Positions 1-6,976 are shown, numbered from the stretch's first letter. The stretch is 14,087 nt of DNA from HK-STAS-PATE-2 sp035906575 (GCA_035906575.1 JAMIEW010000058.1:1-14087); one strand, 5' to 3'. A program made the numbers and translations. The notes: generated by a model not told the origin, from the letters alone.

Positions 1-1
1 A

Positions 2-574
2 CGCATCGCTCTGCTCCCGGTTTCGGTAGAAGCCGGTTGCATGCTGCTCGAAGCGGAGCGCCTTGGTGTCGTGGATGAGATTATCCCCGTGATCTCGGTT
101 TTCGAAGCGAGCGGCATTACCGAAGGCGATGGTCGCATCGGCTTTGGTGGTTGGCGTGAGCTCTGCGGCGACGAGCAAGATTCAGATCTCATCGCTCAGT
201 CCAAGGTCTTTATGGCCATTCGTTCGATGCCGCGTCACGTGCGTGAGCGGTATACGCTGAGGCCAAAGGCCGTCGAACGTGCAGAAGGCGTCTACAAGAG
301 CCTTATGCGCGATCTGGCTGAAAAGGTGAACCTCGATGCCCTCTATGGGGGCAAAGAGGCCGTTATCGCCTCGATCAGATCAGGGCTTTTGGACACCTTT
401 CGTCGTACGAGCAAGCGACGCGTCTACTCTTCAGTAAACGGTGAGAAGCGCACCTTGCAAAAGTCGAGCATCATCGACCATCATCGCCGCATCGTCGGAG
501 TCCCTTGGGACTTGCGTCCAGATCTCGGCGGTGAAGTAAAAGCGTTCATTCTCTTTGCCACTAAGGCAGCCTAA
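2..574 (+). CDS. C-terminal part of a probable DEAH-box helicase-like protein (5' end outside window)
   Basis: The reading frame is open from the first base of the window, so the true start lies upstream; the ATG at 41 is probably internal. About 190 residues are visible. The start of the fragment, RIALLPVSVEAGCMLLEAER, resembles the helicase-associated (HA2) region of DEAH-box RNA helicases of the HrpA/HrpB type, where a LPV-x-P-x-L-x-x-MLLEA-like segment occurs. The later GDEQDSDLIAQSKVF resembles their D-x-x-SDFL-x-x-L-x-x-W segment. The last stretch (VYSSVNGEKRTL ... GGEVKAFILFATKAA) could be the OB-fold-like domain that ends these helicases, but it is short. No motor motifs (Walker A, DEAH) fall inside the window, so the assignment rests on weak similarity seen by eye. 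The gene ends in a hairpin shared with convergent trpS. Full sequence upstream would decide; otherwise treat it as a hypothetical protein. Confidence 0.45.
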   Translation, partial: RIALLPVSVEAGCMLLEAERLGVVDEIIPVISVFEASGITEGDGRIGFGGWRELCGDEQDSDLIAQSKVFMAIRSMPRHVRERYTLRPKAVERAEGVYKSLMRDLAEKVNLDALYGGKEAVIASIRSGLLDTFRRTSKRRVYSSVNGEKRTLQKSSIIDHHRRIVGVPWDLRPDLGGEVKAFILFATKAA

Positions 575-617
575 AACAAACCCCCGTACCAACTCTGGTG
601 CGGGGGCGTTTGTTTTT
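574..617. terminator. Bidirectional terminator between the helicase-like gene and trpS
   Basis: CCCCCGTACC (581-590) pairs with GGTGCGGGGG (597-606) with one mismatch around the loop AACTCT. The outer arms AAACAAA (574-580) and TTTGTTT (609-615) extend the stem past a two-base bulge. The run of T on the + side and the mirrored A/T arm on the other side let it act for both convergent genes. It overlaps the trpS stop codon. Confidence 0.8.
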
Positions 618-1626
618 AACGGCCGAGGCCTACTTTCTTTTTTACTTGTTCGAGTTTTACTTTAGCGATTTCACGAGCTTTCGCTGCGCCATCCGTGAGA
701 ATTTGATTGAGCTCCGTCGGATCAGCGCGTAGTTCATGAATGCGCTTGGTGATTGGTGCGAGGTGATTCGCAACGCCTTCAGCAACCGCTTTTTTGAAAT
801 CTCCGTAACCTTTGCCGGTGAACTCTGCCTCAATTTCTTCCATCGTTTTACCGGTCATGTGATGGTGAATCACCATCAAATTTGAAATGGCAGGTTTTGT
901 ATCAGGATCATACTTTACCACGCTATCGGCATCGGTGACGGCCTTCATGATTTTCTTCGTGATCGTTTCGGCGTCATCGTCTAACAAAATGGTACCAATT
1001 TTAGATTCATCACTCTTGCTCATTTTCTTCAATGGATCCTGCAAGCTCATGATGCGAGCACCGTGTTCTTGAATGAGTGCTTTTGGTTGGATGAACGTTT
1101 GATCGTAGAACGCATCTTCATCAAAGGTCGAGTTGAAGCGTTGGGCAATATCGCGTGTGAGTTCAACATGTTGCACTTGGTCTTCGCCAACTGGCACGAC
1201 CGTTGTGTCATAAAGAAGAATATCGGCCGCCATCAAAACAGGGTAGGTAAAGAGACCGACACCAGCGCCATCAGCACCTTCTTTTTGTGACTTGTCTTTA
1301 AACTGTGTCATGCGTGAGAGTTCACCCATGCGTGTAGAGCAGCTCAAGATCCACGCGAGCTCAGCATGTTCAGCGACTTCACTTTGAATAAACATGGTCG
1401 TGCGTTTTGGATCGAGGCCAACAGCAACATAGGTCGCGGCAATATCCATGGTGAGACGACGCAATTCTTTTGGATCTTGCGGCACCGTGATGGCATGAGA
1501 GTCCACAATACAAAACATCGAAGGGTATTCATGCTGCAAGGTCGCCCATTGTTTGAGGGCGCCAATGTAGTTACCCAAGGTCGGGATCGAGGTCGGTTTT
1601 ACCCCCGAAAAAAGCATCTCTTTCAT
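616..1626 (-). CDS. trpS: Tryptophan--tRNA ligase (TrpRS)
   Basis: This cytoplasmic class Ic aminoacyl-tRNA synthetase charges tRNA-Trp with tryptophan using ATP. The 336-residue length is normal for bacterial TrpRS. The HIGH-equivalent motif is PTLGNYIGAL (residues 15-24), close to the TIGNYIGAL of the Geobacillus enzyme. Other conserved blocks are FCIVDSHAIT (38-47), MFIQSEV (78-84), GELSRMTQFK (101-110), TYPVLMAADILLY (127-139), VGEDQVQHVELTRD (146-159) and the KMSKS loop (201-205). The protein ends in GLGR as in Bacillus-type enzymes. The ATG at 1626 is chosen because a TTTACA-N17-TAGCCT promoter ends 6 nt before it; there is no Shine-Dalgarno site. It follows rnj on the same strand, but a terminator and its own promoter separate the two. 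No catalytic motif is missing. Confidence 0.97.
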   Translation of the reverse strand: MKEMLFSGVKPTSIPTLGNYIGALKQWATLQHEYPSMFCIVDSHAITVPQDPKELRRLTMDIAATYVAVGLDPKRTTMFIQSEVAEHAELAWILSCSTRMGELSRMTQFKDKSQKEGADGAGVGLFTYPVLMAADILLYDTTVVPVGEDQVQHVELTRDIAQRFNSTFDEDAFYDQTFIQPKALIQEHGARIMSLQDPLKKMSKSDESKIGTILLDDDAETITKKIMKAVTDADSVVKYDPDTKPAISNLMVIHHHMTGKTMEEIEAEFTGKGYGDFKKAVAEGVANHLAPITKRIHELRADPTELNQILTDGAAKAREIAKVKLEQVKKKVGLGR

Positions 1627-1632
1627 GCATGC

Positions 1633-1661
1633 AGGCTATCGCACGACAGGCGAAATGTAAA
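1633..1661 (-). promoter_or_regulatory. trpS promoter (TTTACA-N17-TAGCCT)
   Basis: Read on the minus strand, TTTACA (1661-1656) is followed by a 17-nt spacer and TAGCCT (1638-1633). Only 6 nt separate the hexamer from the trpS ATG, so transcription should start at or next to the A of the start codon. The -35 box lies in the T-rich tail of the rnj terminator. Confidence 0.6.
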
Positions 1662-1700
1662 TAAAACCAAACCCCCTCCTCACGACAAGTGAGGAGGGGG
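1658..1700 (-). terminator. Intrinsic terminator of rnj
   Basis: A perfect 12-bp stem, CCCCCTCCTCAC (1672-1683) with GTGAGGAGGGGG (1689-1700), closes a 5-nt loop. On the minus strand it is followed by the T-rich stretch TTTGGTTTTATTT. It sits 14 nt after the rnj stop codon and before the trpS promoter. Confidence 0.88.
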
Positions 1701-1713
1701 CAAGGGGGAGGCG

Positions 1714-3702
1714 TTAAACCTCGATGAGAACCGGGATAACCATTGGGCGAAGCTGGGTTTTGACGTACAAGAATTCACCCATTTCGTCACGGAGTTTGTC
1801 CTTCAAGAGCGACATATCCGTTTGGCCTTTGCTGTGTTCAGTAGCGGCTTTCACGATGGCAGCGGCCTTAGCGCGGCTTTGACCGATAAGGTCCTGCATC
1901 TCTTTCATGAAGACAAAACCGCGAGCGATAATGTCTGGCATGGCTTCGAGATTGCCGGTGCGGCCGTCAATGACGGCGACCATGATCACGACGCCGTCGC
2001 CAGCAAGATGCTGACGATCACGAAGGACGATTTGGTTGGTATTACCAACGCCGAGACCGTCAACGAACACATAGCCCGTTTCGATCTTTTTGTTGGTCAT
2101 CATACCATTGCCTTGATTGTCGAATTCCATCACCTGGCCATTATCCGCGATAAAAATATTTTTCGGATTGAAACCATTGGCGATAGCGACTTTGGCGTGG
2201 TCGACCAAGAACGAGTAGTGACCCTCAATAGGGATCAAGTACTTCGGCTTAATCATGCCGTGCATTTCAACAAGATCATCTTGTTGTGCGTGGCCACCAG
2301 CATGAACGTCCATCATTTTATAGTGGACGACTTCAGCGCCTTCGCGGCAAAGAGTATCTTTCACGCGTTGTACCGAGCGTTCATTGCCAGGAATAATCGA
2401 AGACGAGAAGACGACAGTATCGCCAGCAACCAAGTTCACCGTAGGGTGTTCGTGGTTGGCGATGCGCATAAGCGCGGCGCGTTCTTCGCCTTGAGCACCG
2501 GTACAAATAACCGCCGTTTTTTCGCGAGGATATTTGTCGAGGTCACGAGCATCGATCAAGGTCGTCTTGCCGACGTCCATATAACCGAGCTGTTGGGCAA
2601 TCATCACGTTCGACTTCATCGAGAAGCCTTCGATAGCAACCTTGCGGCCGCTGCGTTCACAGGCTTTGATAATCTGTTGAACACGCGCAATCATCGAAGC
2701 AAAGGTACCAATAATGATACGGCCCTTGGCGTTCTTAATGATCTCATCGATATTGTGCTGGATCTCGATTTCAGGCATTTGGCGACCAGGCTTTGAAGCA
2801 TTGGTTGAGTCACACATGAGCGCGAGCACATTGCGTTCACCGAGCGCTTTAATCTTTTCGGTGTCTTGTTTTGATTGCGCGCCTGGGCCTTCTTCGAGCT
2901 TAAAGTCACCCGTGTGAACGATAATGCCGGCTGGCGTGTTCACGATGACACCAAGTGAAGAGGGGACCGAGTGGGCAACACCAAAGAATTCAACCTTGAA
3001 CGCACCGAGCTGAAGCACATCGTCTGAAGTAACAGAGAAGAGATTCAAGCGAGGTTTGTCTTTGTGGTCTTCTTGGCGTTTGGCGATAATGCCGCACGTG
3101 AGATCAGTCGCGAATACCGGCGGATTGCCGAGCGTCGGGACGAGATGAGGGATGCCACCAATATGGTCATAGTGACCATGGGTGATAATCACACCGCGAA
3201 CATTTTTTTCACGGCCCTTGAGCGATGAGAGGTTCGGGATGATGTAATCAACGCCAGGCATGTCGTCGTCAGGAAACTGAAGACCAAGATCAATAATGAT
3301 AATGTCTTCGCCGTATTCAAGAAGCGTACAGTTGCGGCCGATTTCTTCATTGCCACCTACAACGGTAACTTTGAGACGAGCGCCTTCAACTTGAAGGCTG
3401 TCCGTATCAGAACCGGTTTTGCGTTGCGGGTTGTGCTTGTAGGCACCCATGCGTGGCAAAGGTTGAATCAAGCTCATTGGACCGCGACGGCGATTGCCAC
3501 GTTTGACTTCATTTTTGTCACTCGTGCCATGGCCGCGGTATTTTTCATCTTTCGCGAAGCCAGTTTTTAAACTGTCGCGCGTATTGTAATTGGCACCGCC
3601 CCTTGGTTTAAAAGGAGGGCGCGGTCCACGTGGCGGAAGCGGACGTGGGGTTGGGTTCGGAGTCGCCGGAGCGCCCGTACCCGGGGTATTTGTTTGTTCC
3701 AT
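1714..3702 (-). CDS. rnj: Ribonuclease J with a long basic, disordered N-terminal extension
   Basis: This metallo-beta-lactamase/beta-CASP ribonuclease (endonuclease and 5'-to-3' exonuclease) acts in mRNA decay and rRNA maturation. The catalytic core starts near residue 108. Motifs seen are the metal-binding THGHYDHIGG (174-183), the AHSVPSSLG region (243-251), HTGDFK (263-268), CDSTNA (297-302), TGAQGE (401-406), SSSIIPGNE (433-441), the beta-CASP VHAGGHA (466-472) and PIEGHY (491-496). The C-terminal domain is present and ends normally. The protein is 662 residues against about 555 for typical RNase J. The excess is an N-terminal segment of about 107 residues rich in Pro, Arg, Gly and Lys (for example PRPLPPRGPRPPFKPRGG). 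The ATG at 3702 has no Shine-Dalgarno site but has a weak -10-like box 8 nt upstream. Internal ATGs at residues 76 and 85 also lack ribosome-binding sites, so the long form is preferred. Confidence 0.96.
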   Translation of the reverse strand: MEQTNTPGTGAPATPNPTPRPLPPRGPRPPFKPRGGANYNTRDSLKTGFAKDEKYRGHGTSDKNEVKRGNRRRGPMSLIQPLPRMGAYKHNPQRKTGSDTDSLQVEGARLKVTVVGGNEEIGRNCTLLEYGEDIIIIDLGLQFPDDDMPGVDYIIPNLSSLKGREKNVRGVIITHGHYDHIGGIPHLVPTLGNPPVFATDLTCGIIAKRQEDHKDKPRLNLFSVTSDDVLQLGAFKVEFFGVAHSVPSSLGVIVNTPAGIIVHTGDFKLEEGPGAQSKQDTEKIKALGERNVLALMCDSTNASKPGRQMPEIEIQHNIDEIIKNAKGRIIIGTFASMIARVQQIIKACERSGRKVAIEGFSMKSNVMIAQQLGYMDVGKTTLIDARDLDKYPREKTAVICTGAQGEERAALMRIANHEHPTVNLVAGDTVVFSSSIIPGNERSVQRVKDTLCREGAEVVHYKMMDVHAGGHAQQDDLVEMHGMIKPKYLIPIEGHYSFLVDHAKVAIANGFNPKNIFIADNGQVMEFDNQGNGMMTNKKIETGYVFVDGLGVGNTNQIVLRDRQHLAGDGVVIMVAVIDGRTGNLEAMPDIIARGFVFMKEMQDLIGQSRAKAAAIVKAATEHSKGQTDMSLLKDKLRDEMGEFLYVKTQLRPMVIPVLIEV

Positions 3703-3710
3703 AGAAATGG

Positions 3711-3738
3711 TAAATATTCAGAATCGGTCAGCCAGCAA
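3711..3738 (-). promoter_or_regulatory. Candidate rnj promoter (weak)
   Basis: On the minus strand, TTGCTG (3738-3733), a 16-nt spacer and TATTTA (3716-3711) end 8 nt before the rnj ATG. Both boxes are poor matches. The call rests mainly on its position, which repeats the -10-to-ATG spacing of the other genes in this window. Confidence 0.3.
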
Positions 3739-3890
3739 AAAAAGAAAAGAGCTTTTGTACTATTTACTTGTTCGAGGTTGTCACGACTTTCGTCCCCCAT
3801 TGAGTGAGTTCAATGAGAGACGAAAAGCGTTCAACGAAGACAAGTTACCAGCACTAAGCGTTTTCGTCAAGTGGATAAGGCTTATATTGC

Positions 3891-3902
3891 GCTAATATTA
3901 GC
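3891..3902. promoter_or_regulatory. Perfect 12-bp palindrome, possible operator
   Basis: GCTAATATTAGC is a perfect inverted repeat with no loop, 36 nt upstream of the -35 box of the rightward promoter. A site of this size and symmetry fits a dimeric regulator, but no regulator gene lies in the window and chance cannot be ruled out in A/T-rich DNA. Confidence 0.3.
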
Positions 3903-3938
3903 CAAATATCGGTCCATGAAGAGTGAAAGATGGTTTAC

Positions 3939-3967
3939 TTGACCTTTTAATAATATTATGGGATACT
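3939..3967 (+). promoter_or_regulatory. Promoter of the unknown gene at 4041 (TTGACC-N17-GATACT)
   Basis: TTGACC (3939-3944), a 17-nt A/T-rich spacer and GATACT (3962-3967) form a good sigma-70-type promoter. Transcription would start near 3974, leaving a leader of roughly 60 nt or more, unlike the other promoters in this window. Confidence 0.6.
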
Positions 3968-3972
3968 GCGCC

Positions 3973-3996
3973 CTCTCGATCTTGTCAGATCGTGAG
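3973..3996 (+). promoter_or_regulatory. Hairpin at the 5' end of the leader
   Basis: CTCTCGATCT and AGATCGTGAG pair around a TGTC loop with a single T-T mismatch, giving a stem of 9 pairs. It starts almost exactly at the predicted transcription start. It has no T-run directly after it, so it is not a clear attenuator; it may protect the 5' end or bind a regulator. Confidence 0.45.
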
Positions 3997-4024
3997 AAAA
4001 ACACTCTTTATCCCTGCAATACGC

Positions 4025-4029
4025 AGGAG
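4025..4029 (+). promoter_or_regulatory. Shine-Dalgarno site AGGAG
   Basis: AGGAG lies 2 nt before the GTG at 4032 (too close) and 11 nt before the GTG at 4041 (long but workable). It is the clearest ribosome-binding site found before any gene in the window. Confidence 0.5.
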
Positions 4030-4040
4030 AAGTGAGTCAC

Positions 4041-4583
4041 GTGGAGAATACTGAACAACAAGAAGACGCTGGAGTGGTTATGCAACTCCAGATTCGGACC
4101 GATCTCGAGCGAGTGCATGAGCTCTTGCAGGTCATTTTCGGTTCTGACTCGGAGGCTTATGAAGCCTTCATGCAGTCCTTCGAAGACGACTATGACAATG
4201 ACGTCGTGCGTTTGATTGCGATCTGTGATGAAGCTATGGTGATCTGTTCTGATCCTCAGAGCCCGTACTACCAGTTCGCGCTCAGAAAAAGGTTGATGCA
4301 GTTCGCGGGCCAGATCGCCGGCACCAAGGACAGCGGTTTGCGCATGCGGCATCTCAATGCCTGCGCTGAGTACATCCGTAGTCGAGTGATGAACAAGTCA
4401 CATGCGAATGAGCTCGTGAGCATGATCTATCTCAGGATCGTGACGAACCGTGACAATCCGGTTCAAGTCGTTACATCGGTGGTCAATCAATTGCCGAAAG
4501 GCCCACAGTCAGAGCTCTTTGAAATCAAGAAGCGGTATCTCGGATTCGGCCCAGAGCCCATCCTCGAGAACGAACCTTCTTGA
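4041..4583 (+). CDS. Hypothetical helical protein, function unknown
   Basis: I do not recognise this protein. It is about 180 residues, has no signal peptide or membrane segment, and looks mostly alpha-helical. The N-terminus is acidic and probably disordered (ENTEQQEDAG). A very acidic patch EDDYDNDVV follows the first helices, and the C-terminal half has basic helices (LRKRLMQF, EYIRSRVMNK). It is probably cytoplasmic. The start is uncertain: GTG 4032 is too close to AGGAG, GTG 4041 lies 11 nt from it, and ATG 4080 has its own GGAG 5 nt upstream and would drop the acidic tail. It stands alone between a strong promoter with a structured leader and a strong terminator, so it is a single-gene unit. 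That layout, unlike the compact starts of its neighbours, hints at regulated translation. Confidence 0.75.
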   Translation: MENTEQQEDAGVVMQLQIRTDLERVHELLQVIFGSDSEAYEAFMQSFEDDYDNDVVRLIAICDEAMVICSDPQSPYYQFALRKRLMQFAGQIAGTKDSGLRMRHLNACAEYIRSRVMNKSHANELVSMIYLRIVTNRDNPVQVVTSVVNQLPKGPQSELFEIKKRYLGFGPEPILENEPS

Positions 4584-4589
4584 TCTGTG

Positions 4590-4639
4590 CCCGGTGCGCC
4601 TCTTGGCCTCTCTGCCAATGCTCACCGGGTTTTTCTTTT
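4590..4639 (+). terminator. Intrinsic terminator of the unknown gene
   Basis: CCCGGTG (4590-4596) pairs with CACCGGG (4623-4629), and an inner stem TTGGC/GCCAA (4603-4607 with 4614-4618) stacks above it. TTTTTCTTTT follows directly. It begins 6 nt after the stop codon. Confidence 0.85.
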
Positions 4640-4692
4640 GTAAAAAAACACCCCGTCATCCCGAGCGCAGTCGAGGGACGGGATGATTTTTA
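4640..4692. repeat. Dispersed repeat, copy 1, acting as a bidirectional terminator
   Basis: The unit starts with GTAAAAAAACACCC and contains GTCATCCCGAGCGCAGTCGA. TCATCCCG (4656-4663) pairs with CGGGATGA (4679-4686), followed by TTTTT on the + strand. On the minus strand the same hairpin is followed by CGGGGTG and seven T, so it should stop transcription coming from tRNA-Leu. A second copy lies at 13176-13235 with the same 14-nt opening and 19 of 24 matches in the core. Confidence 0.7.
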
Positions 4693-4779
4693 TGGTGGGC
4701 AAAGAGGGACTTGAACCCTCATGACCTTGCGATCGCTGACACCTGAAGCCAGTGCGTCTGCCAATTTCGCCATTTGCCC
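4693..4779 (-). tRNA. tRNA-Leu(CAG)
   Basis: This 87-nt class II tRNA reads CUG codons. On the minus strand the acceptor strands GGGCAAA and TTTGCCC pair perfectly, followed by discriminator A and an encoded CCA. The D-arm is GCGAAATTGGCAGACGC. The anticodon arm CTGGC-TTCAGGT-GTCAG gives anticodon CAG. The long variable arm GATC-GCAA-GGTC and the T-arm GAGGG-TTCAAGT-CCCTC are typical of bacterial tRNA-Leu. It starts 19 nt after the stop codon of the solute-binding protein gene, so it may be co-transcribed with it. A weak TTGGAC-N18-TAGAAA pair (minus strand, 4820-4791) could be its own promoter. Repeat copy 1 terminates it. Confidence 0.97.
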
Positions 4780-4798
4780 ACGTGTCGCCGTTTCTACC

Positions 4799-6634
4799 TT
4801 ATTCCGCTTTCCACGTCCAATGGGTATTGATGTACCATTTGTGGATGTTTTGAAAGCGATCTGATGGGCGTGAGATGCCTTCATTCGTGACGCCTTTGAC
4901 GTCGGTTGTAATGGCATAGGCATACGAAGGACGGAGCAAGAAGTAGGCGGCAAATTTTGATTGCACGGTATTCATGAAGGCTTGTCGTGCTGTCGCAATC
5001 GCTTCGGTACTCGTTGCATTATCGATAGCAACAAGGGCGGCATCAACGTCACGATCTGAAAGGTTCGAGAAGTTGAGACCCGTTCCAGCGGCCGCAGCGC
5101 TGCTCCAAAAGGGTTTCATATCTTGGTTCGGCGAGAGTTGAACGTTCGTGACATAGACCTGGTGGGTGCGGTTTGCCACGATTTCACGCACGTCAGTAAC
5201 GATGATAGTGACCTTTGCCCCCGCAAGCGACCAAAAGCGTTGAAGCGCTTCTGCGACTTTTTGGAGGTCGGGCTGTTCAGGGACGCTAATCGTAATAGAG
5301 AGTTCTTGTGCGGTCGAAGAGGTGCTTGAAGCACTGCCAGAAGTCTTCAGTGTACGCACCGACGCACCCTCGGCCAAAATCCAACCCGCGTCATTCAATG
5401 CTTTGCGCGCCGCATCAAGGTCTGCGATTTGCGTCGATGAAGCATTTTCAATAAACGGATAAGGTCCATTTACGAGAGCTGACGGTGCTTGCAAGAGCCC
5501 TTGAATATCACTTGGTTGGATGGCCTTCATCAATGCCTCGCGAATCTTCACGTCTTTGAGTACGTTGTCCTTGGTATTAAAGAAAACGACGGTTTCTTGT
5601 GGGAGTTCAAGCTGAACCGTGCGGATTTTGCCCGAGTTGAGAGCCTTCGCATCGCCCCATGGCAAAAAGGCAAGGCCGCTTACTTGTTGCTGCTTAAGGG
5701 CATCTGCGGCGGTTTTGCGATCAGGATAAAATCTAAAACGAATATGTTGAATATTCGGTTTGATACCGTAAAATGAATCAAACCGTTCAAGATCGTAGTG
5801 TAGAATCGCGCCTTTGCTATCGCGGGTAAACGCCGTCACGCGATAAGGTCCGCTGCCAATCGGGCGGATATTCAAGTCGGCGAGCTGAGCATTGGTTTCT
5901 TGGATCTCATTCCACAAATGTTCAGGCAAGATACCGAAGGTGAGGTCCAATAAAAACGTTGGACGGACTTCAGGTAATTGAAACTGTACCGTTACGTCGT
6001 CGACACGCACGGTCTGCACATCTTTAAGCAATGAACTCACAGGCGAACGCCAAGCGGCATTTTTTGCGGCAGCAACGGTAAAGAGCACATCATCAACATC
6101 AACCGTTTCACCATCATGAAAGCGTGCATCTTTGCGCATGACGATTTGCAACGTTTTGCCATCGTCAAGCCATTGGTAGCTTTCGGCTAATTCAGGCAAT
6201 GGGCTCAAATCAGGCCCAACACGAAAGAGTCCAGAGAAAATCAGTGAGGACAAATCACGATCAACATCGTTTGCTGGGGCAAAAAGCGGATTCACGAGCT
6301 TTGGTGAGCCGATCAATGCCTCAATATAGGTGCCCCCAACGTTAGGGCTCGAGACCGTATTATGGCGAATAATTTCGGTCGCAAGCATGCCGGCAGAAAC
6401 AACAAGCAAAACGACAGCGAGCCAAAAGATACGCTTCTCTTGCCCAGAGAGCACGCGATTTACAAAACGTATTTGCTTGAGGCCATGCGCCGGCTTAGGA
6501 TTGCTAATCGCTAAAACCAAGGCATGATCATCTTGTGACTGTGGGGCGATCTCGGCATTCGCGCGGTCGTTTTTTTGCCAAAAAAAGACCCGTTGCCAAG
6601 CGCGTTTCAATCGATCGAAGAACGTGATAGGCAT
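4799..6634 (-). CDS. Membrane-anchored family-5 (oligopeptide-type) ABC solute-binding protein
   Basis: Extracytoplasmic receptors of this SBP_bac_5 family (OppA/DppA type) bind peptides or other solutes for an ABC importer. Hallmarks are LPELAESYQWLDDGKTLQIV (146-165) with RFHDGETVDVDDVLFT (171-186), PIGSGPYRV (258-266), FFNTKDNVLKDVKIREALMK (351-370) and late conserved aromatic segments. There is no signal peptase site or lipobox. Instead about 68 N-terminal residues precede one membrane helix (about 69-88, IFWLAVVLLVVSAGMLATEI), so the receptor is tethered with a cytoplasmic tail. A Ser/Thr-rich insert lies at about 431-442. The ATG at 6634 is preferred over an upstream TTG abutting the secG stop, because a TACAAT box lies 7 nt before it; this gives 611 residues. 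No permease or ATPase gene lies nearby, so the transporter partner is unknown. It follows secG, with tRNA-Leu downstream. Confidence 0.9.
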   Translation of the reverse strand: MPITFFDRLKRAWQRVFFWQKNDRANAEIAPQSQDDHALVLAISNPKPAHGLKQIRFVNRVLSGQEKRIFWLAVVLLVVSAGMLATEIIRHNTVSSPNVGGTYIEALIGSPKLVNPLFAPANDVDRDLSSLIFSGLFRVGPDLSPLPELAESYQWLDDGKTLQIVMRKDARFHDGETVDVDDVLFTVAAAKNAAWRSPVSSLLKDVQTVRVDDVTVQFQLPEVRPTFLLDLTFGILPEHLWNEIQETNAQLADLNIRPIGSGPYRVTAFTRDSKGAILHYDLERFDSFYGIKPNIQHIRFRFYPDRKTAADALKQQQVSGLAFLPWGDAKALNSGKIRTVQLELPQETVVFFNTKDNVLKDVKIREALMKAIQPSDIQGLLQAPSALVNGPYPFIENASSTQIADLDAARKALNDAGWILAEGASVRTLKTSGSASSTSSTAQELSITISVPEQPDLQKVAEALQRFWSLAGAKVTIIVTDVREIVANRTHQVYVTNVQLSPNQDMKPFWSSAAAAGTGLNFSNLSDRDVDAALVAIDNATSTEAIATARQAFMNTVQSKFAAYFLLRPSYAYAITTDVKGVTNEGISRPSDRFQNIHKWYINTHWTWKAE

Positions 6635-6641
6635 AGAGTCA

Positions 6642-6670
6642 ATTGTAGGGTAAAAGCTCTTCAAAACGAA
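6642..6670 (-). promoter_or_regulatory. Candidate promoter of the solute-binding protein gene
   Basis: On the minus strand, TACAAT (6647-6642) lies 7 nt before the ATG. The box 17 nt upstream, TTCGTT, is a weak -35. No terminator separates secG from this gene, so read-through from secG is also likely. Confidence 0.45.
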
Positions 6671-6682
6671 GAGCAGAAACAA

Positions 6683-6904
6683 TTACGCGAGCACGAGGTT
6701 CAAGATGGCGGCACCAAAAAACAAGACGGCGGTACCGATTGTCACGTAGAAAATAACCTTTTCAAGGCCACGCTTGGTGCGAAAGACGCTCGAATCACCG
6801 CCAAAAGCGGCGCCAAGGCCAGAGCCGCGCTGCTGAAGCAAAATCAAGATCGTTAAGACGACCGAGAGAGTGATCATTACAATAGCGAGAATAGTTTGTC
6901 TCAT
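6683..6904 (-). CDS. secG: Protein-export membrane subunit SecG
   Basis: SecG is the small SecYEG translocon subunit that assists SecA-driven export. The 73-residue protein has two membrane helices (about 4-23 and 50-71) joined by the diagnostic cytoplasmic loop LLQQRGSGLGAAFGG (22-36), with the conserved FRTKRGLEK stretch after it. The ATG at 6904 is preferred over the GTG at 6916, because the GTG overlaps the predicted -10 box TAACGT. No Shine-Dalgarno site is present. The next gene downstream begins about 50 nt after the stop with no terminator, so the two may be co-transcribed. It is divergent from the DsbA-like operon, whose products need export. Confidence 0.95.
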   Translation of the reverse strand: MRQTILAIVMITLSVVLTILILLQQRGSGLGAAFGGDSSVFRTKRGLEKVIFYVTIGTAVLFFGAAILNLVLA

Positions 6905-6914
6905 ATCGGCGCTC

Positions 6915-6943
6915 ACGTTAGCGCAAGGCGGGCATTACGTCAA
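6915..6943 (-). promoter_or_regulatory. secG promoter (TTGACG-N17-TAACGT)
   Basis: On the minus strand, TTGACG (6943-6938), a 17-nt spacer and TAACGT (6920-6915) end 10 nt before the secG ATG. The -35 box is good and the -10 box moderate. Confidence 0.45.
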
Positions 6944-6976
6944 AGCCGGTGGGTGATGTCGAGTGAGGTCGAGACA

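Larger units (their letters stand above)
3703..4031. other. 329-nt divergent intergenic region between rnj and the unknown gene at 4041
   Basis: No credible coding sequence lies here. It holds a weak rnj promoter on the left, an A/T-rich middle with the palindrome GCTAATATTAGC and a nearby TATATT (3883-3888) that could be a second -10 box, and on the right a strong rightward promoter, a leader hairpin and a Shine-Dalgarno site. It is the longest non-coding stretch in the window. Confidence 0.7.

Noticed and set aside
1822..2796. A 324-codon open frame on the + strand opposite rnj
   Set aside because: It is wholly antisense to the conserved beta-CASP and metallo-beta-lactamase core of RNase J, has low-complexity composition typical of a shadow frame (many His, Asp, Ala), and has no promoter or recognisable domain.
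4656..4691. CRISPR repeat or att site next to tRNA-Leu
   Set aside because: Only one hairpin unit is present here, with no spacers, no direct repeat of the tRNA 3' end and no integrase; the second copy far away follows rplS rather than a tRNA.
6635..6682. Longer N-terminus of the solute-binding protein from a TTG at 6682
   Set aside because: TTG abuts the secG stop codon with no ribosome-binding site; the ATG at 6634 has a well-placed TACAAT box.
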